Positions 28,370-38,051 of a DNA stretch of 64,000 bases are shown here, one piece after another. The translations under genes were made by a program, and so were the position numbers. The stretch comes from Trichomonas vaginalis G3 (lineage: Eukaryota > Parabasalia > Trichomonadida > Trichomonadidae): positions 8,990,001 through 9,054,000 of the forward strand of contig NC_067205.1 of the NCBI RefSeq assembly GCF_026262505.1. The letters are read 5' to 3'. The notes below the pieces were generated by a model, which saw nothing but the letters and a program-made list of their open reading frames with translations, searched no databases and was not told where the DNA came from. How positions within the stretch are numbered: position 1 is the first letter of the stretch; each line of letters begins with the position of its first letter.

Positions 28370-28798
28370 GTCTAGATGAAAAATGATTTGTTTTCTTTAT
28401 CTCTCAATTTGTTTTTAACAATTCTCAAAATTTTTATCTCTCACAAATCGCTTTGAGGGAACTGAACAATTGTAAACTATTCAATGATTCAAATCACGAA
28501 ATATTGATAAACACAGCATATGTACACTATAATATACAATTATACAATAAAAATTTTTGAAATTACCTCATTTTCAACGATTGGCTGGTCAATCTTTTCA
28601 GAACGATCATAAAATTTTGTTGTAAAAATAATATTTATGAACTAATAATTCTGTTTCCATTAGATTTTCATGTGTTGACAAAATTAAATAGTTTACAATT
28701 GTTCAGTTCCCTCAAAGCGATTTGTGGGAGATAAAAATTTTGAGAATTGTTAAAAACAAATTGAGAGATAAAGAAAACAAATCATTTTTCATCTAGAC
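28370..28798. promoter_or_regulatory. Divergent promoters of MdaB copies 2 and 3
   Basis: Both sides carry the same block with ACAATTGTTCAGTTCCCTC, then AAGCGATTTGTG and the initiator TCATTTTTCATCTAGAC. The initiators are at about 28376-28386 (minus) and 28782-28792 (plus). The centre (about 28550-28690) is unique. Matching inverted arms could form a large hairpin when single-stranded. Confidence 0.7.
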
Positions 28799-29386
28799 AT
28801 GAGTCTTAAGTCAGCAAAGGTTCTCATCCTGAACGCAGGTTTCAACTTCTTACACTCAGGAGGAAAGTTGAACACATCTCTCACAGAAGAAGCGAAAAAG
28901 TATCTTGAGTCTAAAGGTCACGAAGTCAAAGTCACTAACATGGCCGAAGGCTACAACATCGAAGAAGAAGTCTCCAAGATCATGTGGTCTGACGTTGTCA
29001 TCCTTCAGACACCAGGTTGGTGGATGGGTCTTCCATGGGGTGCTAAGAAATACATCGACGAAGTTTTCGCACATGGTGTCATGTACAGGAATGACGGTCG
29101 CACAAGAAAAGATCCAAGCAAGAAGTATGGCAGCGGCGGTCTTTGCCAAGGAAGATACATCATGATATCTTCTACATGGAATGCACCAGAAGAATCATTC
29201 GACGATCCTTCTCAGTTCTTCGAAGGACGCCACGCAGAAGGTGTCTGGTTCAACGTGTACAAAGCTTTCAAATTCTGTGGATTCCAGAAACTGAAACCTG
29301 TCACATTCCACGATGTCATGAAGATGCCGGACTTCAACATGTACATCGAACATCTTCATCAACACTTAGACAATGTTTTCGTTTAA
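28799..29386 (+). CDS. mdaB: MdaB-type NADPH:quinone reductase, copy 3
   Basis: 195 residues, same family and motifs as copy 1, protein identical to copy 2. The 3' flank (AAAATAAAGCATATATATCT) matches that of copy 2 and differs from copy 1, so copies 2 and 3 are the younger pair. TAAA after the stop is a likely poly(A) signal. Confidence 0.88.
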   Translation: MSLKSAKVLILNAGFNFLHSGGKLNTSLTEEAKKYLESKGHEVKVTNMAEGYNIEEEVSKIMWSDVVILQTPGWWMGLPWGAKKYIDEVFAHGVMYRNDGRTRKDPSKKYGSGGLCQGRYIMISSTWNAPEESFDDPSQFFEGRHAEGVWFNVYKAFKFCGFQKLKPVTFHDVMKMPDFNMYIEHLHQHLDNVFV

Positions 29387-29552
29387 AATAAAGCATATAT
29401 ATCTATTTAACATTCATTATATATTTTATTGTTTCTTCCTACAATCTGATTATGCTCCATTCATAATTTGTTATCAACTCAATTTAATCTCCAAACAGAT
29501 TCTATTATCTAATTTGTTTTTATAACACTAATTTTTTAATATATCAAATAGT

Positions 29553-29579
29553 AATTTATCATAATTCTATAAGTTCCCA
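29553..29579 (+). promoter_or_regulatory. Initiator of the RmlD-like gene
   Basis: TTATCATAATTC before the ATG fits TCA(+1)TA. The A at 29561 gives a 19-nt leader. Confidence 0.45.
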
Positions 29580-30437
29580 ATGAAAACTATTCTTGTCACT
29601 GGTGGAAGTGGTTTTTTAGGGCGTCGCTTAGTGTCACATCTTTCAAAAAACTACACAGTAGTTGCCCCAACGCATGGTGAGCTCGATTTAACCGATCGTG
29701 AAAAAATAATATCCGAAGTTACAAAAATTAATCCGCAAATTATTATTCACACTGCAGCAATTTCCAACACTGGGCTTTGTGAACAAAATCCAGAGTTGTC
29801 AGAATCAATAAACTTAAATGGTACAAAATATCTTGCCGAGGCAGCTTCAAAAATCAATTCAAAACTTATTTTCTGTAGTTCTGATCAGATTTACAATGGA
29901 AACGCTGAAAAGGGACCACTTTCCGAAGATATTGACGTTCATCCAGTAAATGTTTATGGAAAACACAAACTTGAAGCCGAAAGAAAGCTTCAAGAAATAT
30001 TGCCAACCTCAGTATCTTTGAGACTAACATGGATGTATGATCATCCTTCTTCAAAAATACCTCAACACAAGAACCTCCCAATAATGCTTCTTGAAGCTAA
30101 AGAGAAGAATGTTCCATTTGTAACAACTGTTAATGAATATCGCGCAATTACATTTGTCGGAGAAGTTGTTGAAAATATTGAAAAAACTTTTGAATTGCCT
30201 GGAGGTGTCTACAACTACGGAGCATCAAATACTTCGAATAGTTATGAGACATATAAAGAAATCGCCAAAATCATGGATGTCCCTGAAAATTTAGTTGAAA
30301 ACGATACAAATCGCTTCAAAGCTCAAGCTCGTAATATCAGCATGAATATTCAGAAGATTGAGAAGCATGGAATCCATTTCTCCAATACCGTTGATGGTTT
30401 TAGCAAAATGTATAAATCTTTTTCAAATTCTGAATAA
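29580..30437 (+). CDS. RmlD-like NAD(P)-dependent sugar-nucleotide reductase
   Basis: 285 residues, short-chain dehydrogenase fold, extended type. The Rossmann motif TGGSGFLGRR is at 7-16, the RmlD-type GELDLTDRE at 33-41, HTAAISNTGLCE around 57-68, SSDQIYNG at 100-107 and the catalytic pair Y126/K130 in YGKHK. The pattern is that of dTDP-4-dehydrorhamnose reductase and the related MAT2B/RmlD substrate-binding family. The substrate could be a nucleotide sugar for surface glycans; this is not certain. Bacterial-like, so lateral transfer is possible. Confidence 0.82.
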   Translation: MKTILVTGGSGFLGRRLVSHLSKNYTVVAPTHGELDLTDREKIISEVTKINPQIIIHTAAISNTGLCEQNPELSESINLNGTKYLAEAASKINSKLIFCSSDQIYNGNAEKGPLSEDIDVHPVNVYGKHKLEAERKLQEILPTSVSLRLTWMYDHPSSKIPQHKNLPIMLLEAKEKNVPFVTTVNEYRAITFVGEVVENIEKTFELPGGVYNYGASNTSNSYETYKEIAKIMDVPENLVENDTNRFKAQARNISMNIQKIEKHGIHFSNTVDGFSKMYKSFSNSE

Positions 30438-30837
30438 AAGAATCGTGTTTTTAGTAAACCCAACTACTATTTCTTTCTTATACTACTAATGATCAATGTA
30501 TCTTATAAAAATCATATGAAATATTTGCATAAACTTTTCATTCATATAAAATGGATAAAGTCCATATTATAATTGCAGCAAAGAATTTCATTCGTGCATG
30601 TTTGATGAAGTAAATCTAGAAAAGTTTCGATATTCTTTTCATTTGCATAAATTTGAGTAAAATCTATGTTATTATATTAACAATATTTTTCATTGTGATA
30701 TGTTTGTTGGTATAAATTTAAAATTTTTTGAAATTTCACAATAGAATTTAAAAAGGAAAAGAATTTTGAATAATAGTAACGGTTTAAATTAAACATATAT
30801 AATACATTTACAAAAAATATTTGGTTTTCCAAGGAAA
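30438..30837. other. Convergent intergenic, AT-rich
   Basis: Two genes end here from opposite sides. No RNA, repeat or frame is recognised. Confidence 0.55.
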
Positions 30838-32055
30838 TTACTCAAGGTTCAATTTGTTAAGTTCAGATTTGAGTTGTTCCTCTTCATTTGTAAGTCTTTC
30901 TACTTCCTTATTGAGTTCCTGAGCTTGTTCATGGATACTCATGCAGAGGTTTTCGATTGGGCTGTTGAATTTAAGTTTGGATGCGCTTCCAGAACGTAAT
31001 TGATTGATTTTATCCATTTTCTTTCTGTTTTCTGCAATAATATTGAGGATATCCATTCTCAATTGCTCTAATTTTGCCAAAGCAGTGTCTTTTCTTGTGG
31101 CATCTTCTTCTTTCAGATGTTTTATCTCCTGTTCAAGCCTTGTAACTTTCGTTTCTTGCAGACCAAGCTTTTGCATGAGCTCTTTGCTGTTTCTTTGTTC
31201 GATTTTGAGGTTATTTGCTAATTGATCTTGATGTTCTTCTTCATTTTTCATATCATTGATGGAAAGCTTGATCTGGTCTTCGAATGAGTTGATCTGTTGG
31301 AAAAGAATATTCGTCTTTTCTTGCATTTCCATGATGTCATCGTAAGATTTTTCGGCTTGATGCTTCGGAATCTTGCTCTCGAGAATCTTGCATTTTTCTA
31401 TTTCAGCTTTGATAACATCGGAAGCTGAATCTGGATTCTTTAAGGCTTCTGTAACTGCATTTGCGGAATTAAAGAATTCTGTAAATAGCATTGATATTGT
31501 TTGGGATGTTTGAACTTCAATCTCTTTGTTCAGCTCGTCATTCTGAACAGAAATTAAATTAGAAAGATTATTTGATCTGAACTGCGAAACTTCTTCACGA
31601 AGGTTTTGTATATTCTTATAGATGGATGCAATTTTCTTCGACGACTGTTCACGCTTTTCAACATGTTCTTTTTCTATTGTTTCGATATCTTGCTGATAAG
31701 TAGAAATATCCGATTTGCTTTGAGTGATAACAGCTTCTATCTTATAGACTTCATCAAATGTTTGTTCAATCTTGCTGTTAATTTCACGAGCTTCGGGAGT
31801 ACTGTTTTGTAAAGAGTTTTCACGTGCAGCAAGTGTTTCTGCTTTCAAAACAAGCATTTCCTTAACATGCATTTCTGATTCGAGATCAGCAAGATTGATT
31901 TTCATAGCTAAGTCATAAGTTTCTTGAGCGAGTTTCATTTTCTTGTGGATTTCATCACATTCGGCTTGTTTTTTCTCAAGAAGAAGCTTAACACTATTAA
32001 TCTGTCTCCATGTCTCTGTATATGTCTTCATTAAATTTGCTTTGACATCTTCCAT
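30838..32055 (-). CDS. Long coiled-coil protein
   Basis: 405 residues, almost entirely heptad-like and charged (KLLLEKKQAECDEIHKKMKL; TKVTRLEQEIKHLKEED), with a break near residues 165-225 (NNLSNLISVQNDELNKEIEV, TISMLFTEFFNSANAV) and a final coil. No membrane segment or signal. Such proteins are usually cytoskeletal or tethering; a specific family is not recognised. The upstream motif AAAAGTGACAA lies 24 nt before the ATG. Confidence 0.75.
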   Translation of the reverse strand: MEDVKANLMKTYTETWRQINSVKLLLEKKQAECDEIHKKMKLAQETYDLAMKINLADLESEMHVKEMLVLKAETLAARENSLQNSTPEAREINSKIEQTFDEVYKIEAVITQSKSDISTYQQDIETIEKEHVEKREQSSKKIASIYKNIQNLREEVSQFRSNNLSNLISVQNDELNKEIEVQTSQTISMLFTEFFNSANAVTEALKNPDSASDVIKAEIEKCKILESKIPKHQAEKSYDDIMEMQEKTNILFQQINSFEDQIKLSINDMKNEEEHQDQLANNLKIEQRNSKELMQKLGLQETKVTRLEQEIKHLKEEDATRKDTALAKLEQLRMDILNIIAENRKKMDKINQLRSGSASKLKFNSPIENLCMSIHEQAQELNKEVERLTNEEEQLKSELNKLNLE

Positions 32056-32640
32056 TTGATTCTTGAAAGATTTATTATATTGTCACTTTTTGAACAAATA
32101 TAAAAAAGATTTTCGCCAAATTACGTCATCGCGTAATTGGGTTTTGATTGGTCTATTTTTCATTTGTTTGCACTTCAATTCGTTTCGTTTCTCAAAACAA
32201 GCTATCTCTGCTGAAATCGAAATCGAAGATTGACTAAATAAGCAAAATGAATAGCTTGAAAACTCATATTTTCCCAGCTTTTGTTTTATTCTAAGTCTTA
32301 GGTCCGAAAAATGACCATTTGCTTAAGATTTATCAAATTTAACCCTAATTCTTCAAAATATAGAATAAGATCAGCAGCGATGATTATGAGCTGATAACTC
32401 CATGTTTAGTGTAAGAGAATAAGCAGGATTTGAAAATAAATTGAATAGAATTGATAAATTATGCATAGGAATCAGTCCAAACTTCACATATAAGTTTGCA
32501 TATATGTCTAAACTAGAAATATCGAATCTAAGTTTCCAGAATCATTCATTTTTATGACGGTAATGTTATAAATAATTTCAGTCAAAATTTTATTTTATTT
32601 GAGATATGTCAATTCAATTTTTGCAGACCTCACAATTCCG
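32056..32640. other. Divergent intergenic region
   Basis: Contains AAAAGTGACAA (32080-32090, minus strand) for the left gene and TCACA (32630-32634), a possible initiator, for the right gene. Nothing else is recognised. Confidence 0.5.
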
Positions 32641-33624
32641 ATGAGTGAACTTTTGATTTTAAGTACAGAAGGATCAAAATACTTTTCCGAACTTATTGTC
32701 AAGCAGCTTATCGAGTTAGGATTCCATCCTAACCAGTTAAATATTAAAAGATCCGAATTTCCAGGAGGCGAAAAATATTATCGCCTAGAAGTTCAGTCAA
32801 ATTTCGAATTACTTGGTAAAACGGCCATTTATGTTTCAGCTCTTGCCACTGATGATGATATTCTTGAAGTTTACCGTGTAGGCTCAACATTGGTTCAGTA
32901 CGGTGTGCGGCGTAGAGTTTTCATTATACCATTTCTTGGATACTCTACAATGGAAAGAGCTGTCCTTCCAGGTGAAGTTGTTACAGCAAAATGCACCATA
33001 CAAATGCTTTCCTCAATTGGCTCTGGTTCGAATGGTAATGTGTTCCTTTTATTCGATCTTCATACTGCTGGCCTTCTTCATTATTTCGAAGGTCCATGTC
33101 TTAGATTGGAATTGTATGGACAAAAAGCATTGCTTAAATCACTTCCTCTAATTGGATTCGACCCAGCTACATTCATGTTTGCATCTGCAGATCTTGGCAG
33201 AACAGCTTGGGTTAACGCATTTGCAAGAGAGTCTGGAACACCGGTCGCTTTTATCAGAAAAGTTAGAACAATGGTCGGATCAATTTCTCAATCGCAGGCA
33301 TTTGAAGTTATTGGTGATGTCAAGGGAAAACATGTTGTAATTTACGATGATATGACAAGAAGTGGTGGAACATTAGTTCATGCTGCAGAAAAGTATCTTT
33401 CTGTTGGTGCACTCTCTGTTGATGTCTGTGTTTCTCATTTCTTGCCTAATGACAAAAAAGTATTAAATTATCTCATTAATAGCCCACTTAGAAAGATTGT
33501 CGCGCTCAACACTCATCCTGCAACACAAACTGCGCAGATTAAAGCTCATCCCGAAAAGTTTGTGATTGTTGATTGCAGCGAGGAATTTGTCAACTGTTTG
33601 AAGGATATCATACCAAAGAACTGA
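32641..33624 (+). CDS. Ribose-phosphate pyrophosphokinase (PRPP synthetase) family
   Basis: 327 residues from the ATG at 32641. An upstream in-frame extension begins with TTG, not ATG, and would cover the likely initiator, so it is not used. Motifs: SEFPGGEKYYRL (38-49), PFLGYSTMER (97-106), LFDLHTAG (137-144) and the PRPP loop VVIYDDMTRSGGTL (232-245). PRPP synthetase makes the activated ribose used in nucleotide salvage, on which trichomonads depend. Some motif residues differ from the classical enzyme (PFLGYSTMER versus PYxxYARQDR), so it may be a diverged, possibly class III-like, form. Confidence 0.82.
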   Translation: MSELLILSTEGSKYFSELIVKQLIELGFHPNQLNIKRSEFPGGEKYYRLEVQSNFELLGKTAIYVSALATDDDILEVYRVGSTLVQYGVRRRVFIIPFLGYSTMERAVLPGEVVTAKCTIQMLSSIGSGSNGNVFLLFDLHTAGLLHYFEGPCLRLELYGQKALLKSLPLIGFDPATFMFASADLGRTAWVNAFARESGTPVAFIRKVRTMVGSISQSQAFEVIGDVKGKHVVIYDDMTRSGGTLVHAAEKYLSVGALSVDVCVSHFLPNDKKVLNYLINSPLRKIVALNTHPATQTAQIKAHPEKFVIVDCSEEFVNCLKDIIPKN

Positions 33625-34260
33625 ACTATTATATCTTGTTATATATATATTAAAACGTTTTCTATATATAATATAAGTAATATTTCAAGAATTTTAATGC
33701 GAATTTCAAACTTCATAGGCTGATTGTACTCGAATATATTGTTTTGTCCTTTGTCGTTTTTTGAATTCAATGATAATAATATTTCCAAATTTAAATATTT
33801 GAATATATAGAAGTTACACTCAATCGTTCAAATTAAACCTAAGTACATATCTTAATTGCGCCTATATATATGCCCTAAAACCATCTTCTATGTATATTTG
33901 AATATCAACATTTAAAAAATGTTATGGAAACAATGCATAAGCTTAATAATTTGCTTTCAGCAATTATAGTGTGTCCAGTTATTATGCACAAAAACCTTCA
34001 AAATGAAAATACAAAAATGATTTAATGTTAAAATGTAATAGAATCGCGCAAAATTTTAGATATGAAATAAAACATGTCTTTGCCGTTACGAATATTAATG
34101 TCATTTGAATCGCATGACTTATTTTCTCGTCAATTCTCAATCATGTAAAAAAACGTTAGATGTGCTCATAAATTTCCACCGATGCCATATTTACTAATAA
34201 GTAGGTAGTGTTGCCTGGTAGTGATTTAACCCATTCATTTTTGGCCTGATTCCTTCAATT
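33625..34260. other. Intergenic, AT-rich, with a possible transposon end
   Basis: No gene. TGTGTCCAGTTATTATGCAC at about 33970-33989 looks like the end of a Tc1/mariner-type element, but no matching inverted end or transposase is seen nearby. Confidence 0.3.
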
Positions 34261-34282
34261 CGTTATCGAAAAACCGATAACG
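34261..34282. promoter_or_regulatory. Inverted repeat CGTTATCG-N6-CGATAACG before the EF-hand gene
   Basis: A perfect 8-bp inverted repeat with a 6-nt spacer, 14 nt before the ATG. Each arm holds a TAACG Myb-type core. TCATA at 34293-34297 may be the initiator, with a very short leader. Confidence 0.5.
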
Positions 34283-34296
34283 GATTTACATTTCAT

Positions 34297-34899
34297 ATGT
34301 CGTCAACATACGTTGCTCCACAGCGTAAATACATCGATATGAGCACTCTCATGAACCGTATCCGTCAGCGCATTGTTGAGCGTGGTGCTGTCGGCATCAA
34401 GGGCATCGGCCGTCTCTTCAGAATTGCTGATGATGATAACAACAAGATCATCGATCTCAAGAATGAGCTTCCAAAGCTTATGAACGATATCGGTGTCATC
34501 CTTAACAAGACAGAACTCAATGAGCTCATCCGTCTCCTTGATTCTAACGGCAACGGAACAATCGACTACGATGAATTCCTTTACCAGATGGCTCCACCAA
34601 TGAATGAGGAGAGAATCAAATGGTGCAACAAGGCCTTCGACAAGCTCGATAAGGATGGTTCTGGCGTCGTCGCAATTGAAGATTTCAAGATGGTTTACAA
34701 CCCAGAATCATCTGAACTTGTTAAGATGGGCAAGACAACAGCTGGCAAGATCTTTGCTAACCTTCTCGCCTCCTACGATACAGATGCTGATGGCAAAATT
34801 ACACGTACAGAATTTATCGATTACTACCGCCATATTTCTCCATCCATCGATAATGATGAATACTTCGGCCTCATGATGACAAATGCTTGGAAGCTCTAA
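34297..34899 (+). CDS. Calcyphosin-like EF-hand calcium-binding protein
   Basis: 200 residues with four EF-hands: a degenerate first (about 45-56, ADDDNNKIIDLK) and three full loops, DSNGNGTIDYDE (82-93), DKDGSGVVAIED (118-129) and DTDADGKITRTE (161-172). The order, the RGAVGIKGIGRLFRI start and the total length match calcyphosin/CAPSL, a ciliary and signalling protein. Codon use is richer in C/G than in its neighbours (many ATC, AAG, CTC), which suggests high expression. TAAAATAAA follows the stop. Confidence 0.9.
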   Translation: MSSTYVAPQRKYIDMSTLMNRIRQRIVERGAVGIKGIGRLFRIADDDNNKIIDLKNELPKLMNDIGVILNKTELNELIRLLDSNGNGTIDYDEFLYQMAPPMNEERIKWCNKAFDKLDKDGSGVVAIEDFKMVYNPESSELVKMGKTTAGKIFANLLASYDTDADGKITRTEFIDYYRHISPSIDNDEYFGLMMTNAWKL

Positions 34900-35278
34900 A
34901 ATAAATATTTTCGTTTTTTAATCCTTTCAAATTTTTGTGAGGTGAATTTTTTTGATACTCAAAGCGACTATCATTTTTAACTTTTTCTATGAATTGTTGA
35001 CTATCACTATTTGATAGGTTTGGTGACTATCACTTTTGGAAATGAAAGACAAATTGTTGTTTTATATTTGTGATATTTTTCAACTTCATAATTTCATAAT
35101 TTTTAAATATTTCTGATTTTCTGAGAAGTTGCGACTTGATATAATATAGTATGTAGGGAATATAGTTCAATATTAACAAGAAATTTTAAACCTTCTGAAA
35201 AAATAAAATGCCTTATTTCATATTTCAGAAAAGAAACCGAAATAAGTACGAAAACATATTATAAACTATATATACATT
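34900..35278. other. Intergenic with three GACTATCA(C/T) copies
   Basis: GACTATCA followed by T or C occurs at about 34967, 35003 and 35023. Otherwise AT-rich, no gene seen. Confidence 0.4.
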
Positions 35279-35899
35279 TTATTTCAAACAGTATATTTTG
35301 AAGAAATTAAATAATTCCATCAAGATATCTTCAGAATTATGAGAATAATATAACTCTTTTCCATCCATAAGGTAAACAATTAACAAATATGGACGACTTG
35401 GTGGCCCTTCTTGAAATACAACTTTTTTGATTCCTAAGTAGGGATAATTATATCGAAATACGGCACAATCGCAGTCATTGTATATAGTATATCGCCATTT
35501 ATCCGCTTGTATTGTACAAGCTTCATATTCATTTGTAAGTTCCATTCCTTTCCTCTGAAATAGGTTTATTGTGAGTAATTTTTCTACTTTACTCGTGTTA
35601 TTCATAATTATCAAGTTTGATTTCCATTTAAGTACTGTTTCTGGTTCTTGGCTTCTTAATAAAATTACTTTAGATGGAAAATATAGCTCAATACCGCTTA
35701 AATCATTACCTTGTTTCGTTCTAAAGCTCTGTATTTCTTTTATTTGTGATGCTGAGAACGAATAAATTGTTATTCCTTTACTTATCACTTCTGTAAGCCC
35801 ATTTGAATAGAATCTCGCTGATACTGGAGTAGAGTCAATTTTTTGCCCAAATTTAATTGGGTTGTCTTGGTATAAAAAATTCGACTCGAGCTTCAGCAT
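35279..35899 (-). CDS. Unknown 206-residue protein (PH-like?)
   Basis: Starts MLKLESNFLYQDNPIKFGQK. Alternating beta-like strands (ARFYSNGLTEVISKGITIYSF; IELYFPSKVILLRSQEPETV) with VLKWKSNLIIM, which is the W-containing helix pattern of PH-like domains, then a second half with YTIYNDCDCAVFRYNYPYLG. No certain family. Soluble, with no signal or membrane segment. Confidence 0.55.
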   Translation of the reverse strand: MLKLESNFLYQDNPIKFGQKIDSTPVSARFYSNGLTEVISKGITIYSFSASQIKEIQSFRTKQGNDLSGIELYFPSKVILLRSQEPETVLKWKSNLIIMNNTSKVEKLLTINLFQRKGMELTNEYEACTIQADKWRYTIYNDCDCAVFRYNYPYLGIKKVVFQEGPPSRPYLLIVYLMDGKELYYSHNSEDILMELFNFFKIYCLK

Positions 35900-36924
35900 C
35901 AGAAAATTTTGACAAAAATAAAAAATCAGAAAATATCGATGTATTGTAGTATTAAGGAATTGATCATCACACTTTTAAAGTCAAAGGTGTTAATATTCTT
36001 GCACTCTCATGATCTAAATCTCACTTGATAATAGTGAAATAGTTTATTTGGATTATTTTGTGGTATTTGGAAGCTTTGTAACCAAGAATGAAATAATATA
36101 GCTGATAGTTAGTAATATAAATCAGTGAACACATTCAAATCTAAAGTAATAATTCGATTATATCTTTCGAGGTTTTATTCTCTCAGAAAATAGAATATGA
36201 GGATGTTTTACCGATCATAAAAGTCTTGCTCTGTTCAATACAATTAGTATTTGGGAGCCTTATTCTGACAAACTCAAAAAAATGCCAGGGATAAAAATTT
36301 TAAAAATTCACTTCACTTCGAAATGCAGAAATTGACTTGAGCAGAAAAGATTGTGTATACAAAGAATTAAAGAGAAATCCGTTATAGAAATGCGAAAGAA
36401 CTTAGACAAACATTTAAAAATTTTATGAAAAGGCTAATGTATGAGAGGAAAAAGAGAAATTGCCCATTGAGTAAGGAAACTTATCATTATGTGAGATTAT
36501 CCATGTTAAAAAAACGAATAAGTTATATTTTGTTTGAAAATGAGATGTGGTTTAAATTGGTACAGATCTCTTGTATCAAAGATTGTTTGGAATCCATATG
36601 CTGGAGATATTTAAGCTGCAGCTCTTAAATAATAAATTGGTCGAATTAAAAAAGAAGAAGATTTTAACGATTCTATGAATTTTATAAGGACGTTCGATCT
36701 TTTATTAGAAGAGAGTGGTTGGTGTAACTCAGATTAAAGTGAAAAATGCCGAGTAAGAAGAAATTTCGAAAATGCAAAATGATAATAGTTCTATCGGCTA
36801 TTTTTCGGTTGTCTATATTATAATTGCCCAATAGATAAAAATATTAGAAAAAAATGTATAAAAATATTTTTGTTGTTGTTGCTATTTATTTTATGCAAAA
36901 TTGAATTGAAAAACTAATAAATTA
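35900..36924. other. Long AT-rich gap without a clear gene
   Basis: About 1 kb. One 67-codon frame (36425-36628) is lysine/cysteine-rich and probably chance. No RNA gene, repeat or mobile element is recognised. Confidence 0.5.
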
Positions 36925-36935
36925 AAAAGTGACAA
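36925..36935 (+). promoter_or_regulatory. AAAAGTGACAA motif before the Rho gene
   Basis: Ends 4 nt before the ATG. Same 11-mer as at 23707 and 32080. No TCA initiator is visible, so this could serve as a core element. Confidence 0.4.
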
Positions 36936-36939
36936 TCTA

Positions 36940-37485
36940 ATGAGCGAGGCTCAACCAATTCGCGTAGTTTCTGTTGGAGATGGTGCCGTAGGTAAGACTT
37001 GCCTTCTTCTTGTTTTCAAGGGTGATCCATTCCCAGAAGATTATGAGCCAACTATTTTCGAATCACATCATGAAATGCGTATGTTTAAGGGCAAACAATA
37101 CTGCCTCCATCTTTGGGATACTGCAGGACAGGAAGAATTCGATAGACTTCGTCCGATGTCCTATTCTAAATGCGATGTTGTCCTTGTTTGTTTCGCCCTC
37201 GATAATAGAGAAAGCTTAAAGAACGTAAACGAAAAGTGGTATCAGGAAATTCTTCAATTCCGTCCAAAGGCTGCAGTTATTCTTGTCGGAACAAAGGCCG
37301 ACCTTTGGGATCCAAAGGCCCCAGATGCTATTACCCAAGCAGAAATTGACAAGGTTGCCACACAGATTAAGGCTTATAAGTCAATCAACTGCTCTGCCAG
37401 ACTCAATCAGAACGTTGGCGGTGTTTACGATCTTGCCATTGAAGCTGTCTTAGCTAAGAGCCAGGGAGGCTGCAATATTGCTTAA
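36940..37485 (+). CDS. Rho/Rac-family small GTPase
   Basis: 181 residues. P-loop GDGAVGKT (13-20), effector YEPTIF (35-40), DTAGQEEFDRLRPMSY (60-75), which is the Rho signature, GTKAD (117-121) and a C-terminal CaaX box CNIA. The Rho insert helix region (DPKAPDAITQ) is short. Rho/Rac proteins control actin; trichomonads use them in adhesion and shape change. Confidence 0.92.
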   Translation: MSEAQPIRVVSVGDGAVGKTCLLLVFKGDPFPEDYEPTIFESHHEMRMFKGKQYCLHLWDTAGQEEFDRLRPMSYSKCDVVLVCFALDNRESLKNVNEKWYQEILQFRPKAAVILVGTKADLWDPKAPDAITQAEIDKVATQIKAYKSINCSARLNQNVGGVYDLAIEAVLAKSQGGCNIA

Positions 37486-37877
37486 ACATACGCGCATTTA
37501 CATAAATGACGTTTTTACTTTTAATGGAAACATTTATCTTAAAGACCTTAAGTTTTATTTCTAAAATATCATTTTAAAACGTATCCCGTACCATTTTTAA
37601 CTCCGATGGATTACTTTAATATCTAAGCATTTATGACATTTCATAAATAATATGGAAAACCTTACCTATAAAAAAATCATATGAAATGTTATATCTACAA
37701 AAGCAAAAGAAATCGGTCAACCCAAAACCAGTAGTTTGTAATGTACTTTTGATTTTGTAGAATGGATTTGTATGATGACCTAAAAAAATTCGGTTATATT
37801 TTATAAAAAAAAAATCGATTATAAAAAAAATTAAAAATTAATATAATATAAGTTTTTTCTGTGCTTACTTCAGATGT
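37486..37877. other. Convergent intergenic, AT-rich
   Basis: A/T homopolymers, no gene seen. Confidence 0.5.
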
Positions 37878-38051
37878 TTAGTCGTACTTCTTGAAGCCGA
37901 GGAGCTCAGCGCGTTCGCGGAAGCATCTACGGCAGATGTTAAGGCGGTACTGGCGGATGACACCGCGGCGCTTGCCACAGATACGGCAGGAGCGCTCGAC
38001 GGAGCCCTTAGCATTATCACGTGGGTGTTTTGGAACGAAGTCGACTGGCAT
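37878..38051 (-). CDS. RPS29: Ribosomal protein S29 (uS14 family)
   Basis: 57 residues from the ATG at 38051 (MPVDFVPKHPRDNAKG). A longer frame adds seven residues (MWSPFFP) but would cover the promoter element. The zinc ribbon is CRIC...CRRC (C-x2-C, 15 residues, C-x2-C), then FRERAELLGFKKYD, the typical S29 end. Part of the 40S head near the decoding site. Codon use is rich in C and G, as expected for a ribosomal protein. Confidence 0.95.
   Translation of the reverse strand: MPVDFVPKHPRDNAKGSVERSCRICGKRRGVIRQYRLNICRRCFRERAELLGFKKYD

Noticed and set aside
32599-32640. 14-residue N-terminal extension of the PRPP synthetase
   Set aside because: It opens with TTG, not ATG, and overlaps the likely initiator at 32630.
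36425-36628. 67-residue frame in a long gap
   Set aside because: No motif, no promoter element and random-looking composition.
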